Assembly (NCBI GenBank): GCA_004525055.1
Contig: SPDF01000026.1
Span: 1-11,906 of the forward strand
DNA length: 11,906 bases
DNA from: Gemmatimonadales bacterium
GTDB taxonomy: Bacteria; Gemmatimonadota; Gemmatimonadetes; Gemmatimonadales; GWC2-71-9
Direction: 5' to 3'
The translations under genes and the position numbers were made by a program. The notes under the pieces are model-generated. The model made no database searches and was not told the DNA's origin. It saw nothing but the letters and a program-made list of their open reading frames with translations. This document shows, one piece after another, positions 1-5,830 of the stretch; the stretch's first letter is position 1; the number at the start of each line of letters is the position of its first letter.

Positions 1-99
1 CTCGAGCGCACGGCTGGAGCGGTTCCTCCAGCTCTGCGCCCAGCGCAACATGCGGGTGGCCGACTGCACGACGCCGGCGCAGTATTTCCACCTGCTCCG
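1..99 (+). repeat. Left arm of an inverted repeat (98/99 identical to the reverse complement of 564-662)
   Basis: Base i pairs with base 663-i for i = 1 to 99, with one mismatch (62 G versus the complement of 601, A). Read on the plus strand this arm encodes the E1 peptide LERFLQLCAQRNMRVADCTTP, which truly belongs to the minus strand at 564-662. The copy therefore sits in the wrong orientation at the window edge and interrupts the 3' end of the KGD-type gene. Confidence 0.95.
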
Positions 100-3000
100 C
101 GATGTGCGCCGACGGGTACCCCTCCGCCGGGCTCGCGCGGTCGGGCCGTCCGGCGTACCGCAGCGTCACACCTGCCGGCAAGACCGCCTGGAGACGCTCC
201 CGCACGAAGCCCCACGCACCCATGTTCGCCGGTTCCTCCTGGGCCCAGACCACTTCCTGAAGCGCCGGATACCGTCCGAGCACTGCGCGCAGCTCATCGG
301 CGGGGTAGGGGTAGAGCAACTCCTGTCGGACAACGGCGGGACGTCTCCCCTCCTTCGGCATTCCGGCCACCAGCTCGTAGTACAGCTTGCCCGAGCAGAG
401 CACCATTCGTGTCGCATCGGCGGGGCGCGTCGGGTCATCGAGCACCGGGCGGAAGGCATCGTCGATCAGATCCGTCAACGAGGACGCGGCAGCCGGCAGC
501 CGGAGCAGGCTCTTCGGGGTCATGATGATCAACGGCCGGATTAATCCGTTGTGCGCCTGCAGCCGGAGCAGGTGGAAATACTGCGCCGGCGTCGTGCAGT
601 TGGCCACCCGCATGTTGCGCTGGGCGCAGAGCTGGAGGAACCGCTCCAGCCGTGCGCTCGAGTGCTCCGGGCCCTGTCCTTCGTAGCCGTGGGGCAGCAG
701 CAGCGTCAGGCGAGTCCGCTGTCCCCATTTCGACTGTCCCGCGGCCAGAAACTGATCGACGAAGACCTGCGCGCCGTTGATGAAGTCGCCGAACTGCCCT
801 TCCCAGACTACCAGCGTCTCCGGGGCCGCCACGCTGTACCCGTATTCGAACCCCATGGTCGCGAGCTCGGAAAGCGGGCTGTTGTGGATCTCGATCGGGG
901 CCTGCGCCCCCGAGAGACGCTGGATCGGTGACAAGGTCTCACCGGTCTTCACATCGTGGAGCACAAAGTGTCGGTGGCTGAACGTCCCGCGCTCGGTGTC
1001 CTGTCCCGTCAAACGGATGGGAACGCCTTCCAACAGTAGGGACCCCATCGCCAGTGCCTCGGCCTGGCCCCAGTCGATACCTGCCGGAGTCGTCAAATCC
1101 GTGCGGCGGCGTTCCAGCTGACGGGCCAGCTTCGGGTGGGCGGTGAACCCTTCCGGCCAAGTCAGGAGCTCCTCATTCAGGGCTGTGAGGAACTCCGCAG
1201 GGAGTGCCGTCTCCACGAACGGCGCTTCGTCGTGCACCTGCGGCTGCCCATCGGCACGAGGTGCCGCCGCCGTCTTCATCGCCTGCTGTACATCCACCAG
1301 TCGCTGGTAGGCCTGTACGGATTCGGTCTCCGCCTCCTCGGCGCCGAGCACTCCATCGCTCACCAGCTGGGCCGCGTACTTGGCGCGCACCGTCGTATGA
1401 TCCCTGATGGTCTGGTACATGATGGGTTGGGTGTACGCCGGCTCGTCGCCTTCGTTGTGGCCCCAGCGCCGGTACCCGACCAGGTCGATCAGCACGTCAC
1501 TCCGAAACTTCGCCCGGTACGCCATGGCCAACCGGACGGCGCTCAAACACGCCTCCGGATCATCGGCGTTGACGTGGATGATGGCCACGTCGAACCCCTT
1601 GGCGAGGTCGGAGGCATGCCGCGTCGAGCGGGAGTCCCGCGTGTCGGTCGTGAAGCCGATCTGGTTATTGGTGATAATGTGGAGCGTGCCGCCCGGATCG
1701 TACCCAGAGAGATTGGCGAGGTTCAGCGTCTCGGCCACCACGCCCTGTCCGGCAAAGGCGGCGTCGCCGTGAATGACGATCGGGAGCGCCTCGGTGGGAT
1801 CGTGTTCGATCACTCGGCCCTTGCGCGACGTCTGCCGGGCGCGGATGCGGCCGTTGACCACTGGACCGACAAACTCGAGGTGACTGGGATTGGGCAAGAC
1901 GCTCACCCGCACCGCCTTCCCGGTGGAACTGCGGATCGCGCCCTCCGCGCCGAGATGATACTTGACGTCGCCGGTGCCGGCGTCGGGCTCCCCCGGATGC
2001 GCCTTGTGCCCCTCGAATTCCGCCATGATCGATTCGTACGGCCGGCCCACAGTGTGGACCAGCACGTTCAGGCGTCCGCGATGCGCCATGCCGATGGCCA
2101 CCTCGCGTGCCCCCTGGTCGGCGGCCAGGTCATTGGCCAGGTCCAGCATCGGGACCAGGGTGTCGACCCCTTCGATGGAAAACCGCTTCTGCCCCAGGTA
2201 CGCCTTGTGAAGGAAGCGCTCGAAGGTCTCGACCGCGGTCAACCGGGCCAGCAGGTGCCTCCGTTCGGCCGTGCCTAGCGGCCGGCGGTAGGTACCAGAC
2301 TCGATCGCGTTGCGGAGCCACACGCGCTCGGCATGATCGGAAATGTGCTCCACCTCGTACGCGATCGTGCCGCAATAAGTCTCGCGCAGGCGGGGCAGCG
2401 CCTCGGCCAAAGTGTCGCCTGGCACCGCGACGCGCAGCACTCGCGCCGGGATCCGGGCGAGGATGTCGGGGCTCAGGCCGAGTTGGTCGGGGTCGAGCGC
2501 CGGGTCGCCGATCGGTTCGCTTCCGAGGGGATCGAGATGCGCGGCGAGGTGGCCATGGGTCCGGAACGCCTTGACCAGCCCCATGCCGGCGGCGACCTGC
2601 GACAGCTCATCCGGTGACGCCGCCGAGGCGGCCGCCACGGCCCGGGCGGCGGGCGCCACGGCGGTGGCGGGAATTCCCGTCGCGGCCGGCAGGTGGAGGC
2701 TCTCGGCGACCGCCTCGTAGAACGGCTCCGTTCCGGAGAGGAATCGTTCGATGGTGCGGAGGAATGTGCCCGACTCAGCGCCCTGGATCACGCGGTGATC
2801 GTAGGTGCTGGTGATCGTCATGACCTTGCTGATGCCCAGCTCCCGGATTCGTTCCGGTCCGACGGTGGAGAACTCCGGGGGATAGCTGATGGCACCGACC
2901 GCCACGATGGTGCCCTGACCCGCCATGAGGCGGGGGACCGAGGCCACCGTTCCCAGGCCGCCGGGATTGGTGAGCTGAATGGTGCCGCCGGAGAAATCGT

Positions 3001-3694
3001 CCGGCATCAGCTTGCTGGTGCGTGCCTTCTCGATCAGCGATTCATAGCTTGCGTGGAAGGCCGCGAAGTCCATCGCGTCGGCGGCCTTGACGACCGGCAC
3101 GACCAGGCCCCGCGTGCCGTCCTTCCGCTCCATGTCCACCGCGATGCCCAGCCCGACCGACGGTGGGGACACGCGATGCGGCGCGCCGTCGAACATCGCC
3201 AGGGTGACGACCATCGACGGGTGAACCTTGGCCGCCTGGACAATGGCGTACCCGATGAGGTGCGTAAACGAGACCTTTTCGCTCCGCCCCGCGGCCGCGA
3301 GCGTCGCGTTCAGCCGTGCGCGGTGCGCCTCGAGGGAGGCGACTGGCAGTTCCCGGAAGGTCGTCGCCGTTGGGACCGTCAGGCTCTCGTTCATGTTGGC
3401 CACGAGCCGACCGGCGGGCCCCTTCAGGAGAATGGCATTCGGTGGGATCGGTGTGGTGGCCGCCACCGGCGGCGATGCCGGGGCGGGTGACGGAGTGGCT
3501 GCCGCGACCTCGGCCGCCGCCATCGGTGCCGCGCCATTGCCCGGGGTGACACCAGTGGCTGGCGGTTCACCGACGACACCGCTCTCAAAGAGGCGGCGCC
3601 ACTCCTCCGAGACCGACGCGGGGTCCCGCAGGAACTCCTCATACACAGCCTGTGCGAACCCGGCGTTGGCTGTCTCGAACACGTTCAAGTCCAC
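1..3694 (-). CDS. kgd: Multifunctional 2-oxoglutarate decarboxylase/dehydrogenase (KGD-type E2-E1 fusion), 3' end broken at the window edge
   Basis: ThDP-dependent oxidative decarboxylation of 2-oxoglutarate to succinyl-CoA (TCA cycle, cytoplasm). About 1,200 codons stay open from GTG 3694 to the left edge. In order: a short E1o-type N-terminal helix (FETANAGFAQAVYEEFL, about residues 6-22); an Ala/Pro-rich linker (about 41-90); an E2 acyltransferase domain (about 91-325) ending in TSTYDHRVIQGAESG with the catalytic-type His at 300; then E1 (about 355 onward) with AHRGRLNVL (His538), the ThDP/Mg motif GDAAFAGQG (Asp644) and NNQIGF (from 676), and later PHGYEGQGPEHSSARLERF. No lipoyl domain is visible. 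This architecture and the DHRxIQGAESG motif match mycobacterial Kgd (about 1,230 residues) as I recall it. The GTG at 3694 is preferred because GGAG lies 6 nt upstream; in-frame ATGs at 3817 and 3826 would add 41-44 residues unlike the family. Authentic coding stops near 92-100; beyond that the frame reads an inverted copy of 564-662, so roughly the last ten residues are missing. Confidence 0.93.
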   Translation of the reverse strand, partial: MDLNVFETANAGFAQAVYEEFLRDPASVSEEWRRLFESGVVGEPPATGVTPGNGAAPMAAAEVAAATPSPAPASPPVAATTPIPPNAILLKGPAGRLVANMNESLTVPTATTFRELPVASLEAHRARLNATLAAAGRSEKVSFTHLIGYAIVQAAKVHPSMVVTLAMFDGAPHRVSPPSVGLGIAVDMERKDGTRGLVVPVVKAADAMDFAAFHASYESLIEKARTSKLMPDDFSGGTIQLTNPGGLGTVASVPRLMAGQGTIVAVGAISYPPEFSTVGPERIRELGISKVMTITSTYDHRVIQGAESGTFLRTIERFLSGTEPFYEAVAESLHLPAATGIPATAVAPAARAVAAASAASPDELSQVAAGMGLVKAFRTHGHLAAHLDPLGSEPIGDPALDPDQLGLSPDILARIPARVLRVAVPGDTLAEALPRLRETYCGTIAYEVEHISDHAERVWLRNAIESGTYRRPLGTAERRHLLARLTAVETFERFLHKAYLGQKRFSIEGVDTLVPMLDLANDLAADQGAREVAIGMAHRGRLNVLVHTVGRPYESIMAEFEGHKAHPGEPDAGTGDVKYHLGAEGAIRSSTGKAVRVSVLPNPSHLEFVGPVVNGRIRARQTSRKGRVIEHDPTEALPIVIHGDAAFAGQGVVAETLNLANLSGYDPGGTLHIITNNQIGFTTDTRDSRSTRHASDLAKGFDVAIIHVNADDPEACLSAVRLAMAYRAKFRSDVLIDLVGYRRWGHNEGDEPAYTQPIMYQTIRDHTTVRAKYAAQLVSDGVLGAEEAETESVQAYQRLVDVQQAMKTAAAPRADGQPQVHDEAPFVETALPAEFLTALNEELLTWPEGFTAHPKLARQLERRRTDLTTPAGIDWGQAEALAMGSLLLEGVPIRLTGQDTERGTFSHRHFVLHDVKTGETLSPIQRLSGAQAPIEIHNSPLSELATMGFEYGYSVAAPETLVVWEGQFGDFINGAQVFVDQFLAAGQSKWGQRTRLTLLLPHGYEGQGPEHSSARLERFLQLCAQRNMRVANCTTPAQYFHLLRLQAHNGLIRPLIIMTPKSLLRLPAAASSLTDLIDDAFRPVLDDPTRPADATRMVLCSGKLYYELVAGMPKEGRRPAVVRQELLYPYPADELRAVLGRYPALQEVVWAQEEPANMGAWGFVRERLQAVLPAGVTLRYAGRPDRASPAEGYPSAHIAEQVEILRRRRAVGHPHVALGAELEEPLQPCAR
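564..662 (-). repeat. Right arm of the terminal inverted repeat (source copy inside the E1 domain)
   Basis: This arm lies in frame within the E1 domain and encodes the conserved stretch around NMRVANCTTPAQYFHLLR on the minus strand, so it is the genuine copy. The displaced copy at 1-99 carries Asp where this one carries Asn (VADC versus VANC). The spacer between arms is 464 bases (100-563), which hold the remainder of the E1 C-terminus. Confidence 0.95.
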
Positions 3695-3700
3695 ACACCG

Positions 3701-3704
3701 CTCC
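3701..3704 (-). promoter_or_regulatory. Ribosome binding site for the KGD-type gene
   Basis: GGAG on the minus strand, 6 nt upstream of GTG 3694. It favours this GTG, giving a protein that begins MDLNVFETANAGF, over the ATGs further upstream in frame and over the next GTG at 3682. The assignment rests on spacing and on where the family's conserved N-terminus begins. Confidence 0.5.
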
Positions 3705-3880
3705 ACTGCCTCGGGACGCCTGGGTCGCGGGGCGAACGGCCCCGGGATATCATGCCGGAAGATAACCGCCCGGCCGCAGCCGGACCGCGTGCGCGAAAGG
3801 GACGGCCCGACGTCCATACTAGACATAGACCGATGAGGCCATGAACTTGCCTGCTCAGTGCTCTGACGGGACCCACGTTC

Positions 3881-3885
3881 AGGAG
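3881..3885 (+). promoter_or_regulatory. Ribosome binding site for the Ig-like lipoprotein gene
   Basis: AGGAG lies 6 nt before ATG 3892, which is a near-ideal arrangement. It selects 3892 rather than the in-frame ATG at 3841. The choice is supported by the signal peptide, which begins directly at MRHLSVVTMFSV. Confidence 0.75.
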
Positions 3886-3891
3886 TGCATC

Positions 3892-4590
3892 ATGCGACAC
3901 CTATCCGTAGTCACCATGTTCTCAGTGGCCGCGATTGGGCTGGCCGGCTGCGGAACCGAGCCAACAGCCCCGCCGACGGTCATCGCAGTCTCCCTCGCCC
4001 CGGCGTCGAGCGGAAACGGACAATCCGGGCAGGTCGGTACCCAGCTGGTGCAAAACCTCCGGGCCCTTGTCACCCGAAACAACCTCCCCGCGGCGGGTGT
4101 CTCCGTACAATGGGCCGCATCGGCAGGCGATGGCGTGGTCGCCCCCGGCGTCGCCACGACGGATGACGACGGTATCGCGCTTGCCATCTGGACGATGCCC
4201 ACGACGAGCGGGGGCAAGTCGGCCACGGCCACGGTGAACGGCGCACAGGGCTCACCGGTCGCCTTCTCGGCCACGGCCGTGGCGGGGCCCGCGACGACGT
4301 TCGACCTGGTGGCGGGCGACAATCAAGTTGTGGCGGCAGGAGCGGAGTTCGGCGAACCGCTCACGGTGAGCCTGAAGGACACCTATGGAAACCCGGTTGT
4401 CGGCACCACCGTGAGTTGGACTGTCTTTTCCGGGACTGCGACGCTCTCCGCGGCGTCCACTGACACGGGACCCACCGGGACTGCCGTGGTCACCGTGACG
4501 GCCGGCGCGACCGCGGGAGCGGTGGTGGTTCGCGCGATTCCCGATGTCACCTTGCCGGAGGTGGATTTCAACCTGACGATCACTCCGTAG
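3892..4590 (+). CDS. Lipoprotein with two bacterial Ig-like (Big_1-type) domains
   Basis: A 232-residue predicted lipoprotein of unknown specific role. The N-terminus is a lipoprotein signal peptide: MRH, a hydrophobic stretch, then the lipobox LAGC with the acylated Cys at 20. A short Thr/Pro-rich spacer follows (TEPTAPPTV). The mature part holds two beta-rich repeats of the invasin/intimin Big_1 kind: about 36-125 (GVSVQWAASAG, then TTDDDGIA) and about 136-230 (LKDTYGNPVVGTTVSWTV, then TDTGPTGTAVVTV). The pattern 'xG.PV.G..V.W.v..G.....T...G.A' is typical of such domains, which generally act as surface or periplasmic spacers or adhesion modules. No catalytic motif is visible. The start is fixed by the strong ribosome site at 3881-3885. 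It is divergent from the KGD-type gene and is probably monocistronic, given the hairpin downstream. Signal peptide and fold class are well supported; function is not known. Confidence 0.88.
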   Translation: MRHLSVVTMFSVAAIGLAGCGTEPTAPPTVIAVSLAPASSGNGQSGQVGTQLVQNLRALVTRNNLPAAGVSVQWAASAGDGVVAPGVATTDDDGIALAIWTMPTTSGGKSATATVNGAQGSPVAFSATAVAGPATTFDLVAGDNQVVAAGAEFGEPLTVSLKDTYGNPVVGTTVSWTVFSGTATLSAASTDTGPTGTAVVTVTAGATAGAVVVRAIPDVTLPEVDFNLTITP

Positions 4591-4617
4591 CCTCGATCCC
4601 CATCCCCGGCAGGACAC

Positions 4618-4652
4618 GCGCCCAGGATCCGAGTTCCTTCGGGCCTGGGCGC
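4618..4652 (+). terminator. Hairpin downstream of the Ig-like lipoprotein gene, possible terminator
   Basis: A perfect 9-bp GC-rich stem, GCGCCCAGG (4618-4626) with CCTGGGCGC (4644-4652), lies 28 nt after the stop codon. The 17-nt loop can form a small nested stem (CCGA 4629-4632 with TCGG 4639-4642). The downstream bases (TCTTGCCTCCC) are pyrimidine-rich but contain no T-run, so intrinsic termination is plausible, not certain. Confidence 0.45.
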
Positions 4653-4723
4653 TCTTGCCTCCCTCCGTGAGCCACGGTAACCTCCCGGCAACCCTCGACC
4701 ACGTTTCCTCTTACCCATTCGCC

Positions 4724-5830
4724 ATGCGACTCTCTGCGCCGATGGTAGTCTTGGCCGTCTCGGCCCTCGTGGCCGCCTGCGAGCCGCCGAGCGGCGCGGC
4801 AGTCATCGGCTACGCATTTCCGAGAGATGGTCAGTACGCAGCCCTCGTGGCGGCGGCAGCGCTCCCGTCGGACACCACCATTGGCGCTATCCGGATCGTG
4901 GGCGACTGGGACTCCGGTGGGATCGAATCCGCCGTGGAGATTGCGCGGGCCCGCCGGCTGGTGGCCTTGCCTGGGGTGATGGGCGTCGTCGGGCATGCCG
5001 GCAGCCGGAGCACCCTTATTACCGCGCCCATCTACGTAGATGCCGGGATTCCGCTCGTGGTGCCGACGGCCACCAGCAGCCGCCTCTGGGAGCTCGGGGA
5101 GTGGGTATTTCCCATGGCGCCAACCGACTCAATCGAGGCGGCGTTTCTCGGGGAGGCCGCCGTCGATGGGCTCAAGGCATCCCGAATCGCGTTGTATTTC
5201 GTGAACACCGCCTACGGCACGGGAATTCGGAGAGAGCTCCAGCGCTGGTTGACCAGCCGGGATCTCATGCTGGTGGACGAGGTCCCGTACGTGATCGGTG
5301 CGGATCTGCAGACGCTTGTTGAGGCCTCACTGCAACGCAGTCGACCCGATCTGGCCGTCCTGGTGGGGCGCCGGATCGAAGTGGCCCAGATGGCCGCCCT
5401 CATCTTCGAGCACGACCCCTCCATCCGGCTCTTGGCCGCCGATGGCGCCTACGACCAGTTGGCCGAACTGATGCTCGCCGCGGGGCCCGCCGCCGACTCG
5501 CTCTACCTCACCACCTTCTGGGTCGCGGATACGACCATCGTGGTCCAGCGTGATTTCATTCGGCGGTACCGCCTCGAGACCGGCCGGGAACCCTCTCCCT
5601 TCGAAGCGATGCGGTATGACGCCGTCATGGTGCTTGCCCAGGCGATCCGTGAGGTCGGGCCCGACCGTGGGGCGGTGCGGGACTGGCTCCGCTCGCTCGG
5701 CGCGGATCGGCCGCCGTACAACGGGGTCACCGGCGACATCACCTTCCGGCGCGGGGCCCGGCACAATCTTATGCTGGTCAGGCTCCAGGAAGGCGTGCCG
5801 GTCACCGTGCCTGAAGCCGGAGTCTGGTAA
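4724..5830 (+). CDS. Periplasmic solute-binding lipoprotein (branched-chain amino acid-type, Peripla_BP_6-like)
   Basis: A 368-residue extracytoplasmic ligand-binding protein of the LivJ-like type I fold. The N-terminus MRLSAPMVVLAVSALVAAC is a lipoprotein signal with the acylated Cys at 19; position +2 is Glu. Family features include GVMGVVGHAGSRSTLITAP followed by AGIPLVVPTATSSRLWE (about 84-121), the hinge/second-lobe stretch RIALYFVNTAYGTGIRREL (about 152-170), and a C-terminal YDAVMVLAQAIREVG with a later GVTGDITF. Ligand identity cannot be read from sequence. No permease or ATPase genes are adjacent; instead the stop codon overlaps the start of a hybrid sensor kinase by 1 nt. I infer that it presents a ligand to that kinase and does not serve an ABC importer, but an importer elsewhere in the genome is possible. 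ATG 4724 is chosen because it begins the signal peptide. Its leader (CTCTTACCCATTCGCC) shows no Shine-Dalgarno sequence, so the start is less certain than the family. Confidence 0.88.
   Translation: MRLSAPMVVLAVSALVAACEPPSGAAVIGYAFPRDGQYAALVAAAALPSDTTIGAIRIVGDWDSGGIESAVEIARARRLVALPGVMGVVGHAGSRSTLITAPIYVDAGIPLVVPTATSSRLWELGEWVFPMAPTDSIEAAFLGEAAVDGLKASRIALYFVNTAYGTGIRRELQRWLTSRDLMLVDEVPYVIGADLQTLVEASLQRSRPDLAVLVGRRIEVAQMAALIFEHDPSIRLLAADGAYDQLAELMLAAGPAADSLYLTTFWVADTTIVVQRDFIRRYRLETGREPSPFEAMRYDAVMVLAQAIREVGPDRGAVRDWLRSLGADRPPYNGVTGDITFRRGARHNLMLVRLQEGVPVTVPEAGVW
5819..5822 (+). promoter_or_regulatory. Ribosome binding site for the hybrid kinase, inside the upstream gene
   Basis: GGAG within the last codons of the binding-protein gene, 7 nt before ATG 5830. 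Together with the overlapping TAATG stop/start it indicates translational coupling of the two genes. Confidence 0.55.

Larger units (their letters stand above)
3695..3891. other. Divergent intergenic region between the KGD-type gene and the Ig-like lipoprotein gene
   Basis: These 197 bases separate two genes transcribed away from each other and should hold both promoters. I cannot assign a convincing -35/-10 pair. The AT-richest stretch is about 3815-3835, with TAGTAT on the minus strand (3821-3816) as a weak -10-like hexamer. A small perfect 5-bp stem (3770-3774 with 3779-3783, loop CGCA) lies within it. The minus-strand frame of the KGD gene stays open through this region, so a longer N-terminus is formally possible but has no family support. 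Confidence 0.5.

Noticed and set aside
50..544. A plus-strand frame that begins with a recognisable 2-oxoglutarate dehydrogenase E1 peptide (MRVADCTTPAQYFHLLR).
   Set aside because: Only the first 17 or so residues are E1-like, and they come from the inverted copy at 1-99. The rest is antisense of the real minus-strand E1 and resembles nothing.
1136..2278. A 380-codon open frame on the plus strand.
   Set aside because: It lies wholly antisense to the conserved E1 domain. Long antisense frames are common in GC-rich genes, and the translation shows no family motifs.
3816..3821. A possible -10 hexamer (TAGTAT, minus strand) for the KGD-type gene.
   Set aside because: No -35-like partner lies at proper spacing, and it is only a 4/6 match in a short AT-rich patch, so I did not call a promoter.
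4271..4282. A perfect 12-bp palindrome, CCACGGCCGTGG.
   Set aside because: It lies inside the Ig-like lipoprotein coding sequence (ATAVAG region) in GC-rich repetitive codons; there is no sign of an operator role.
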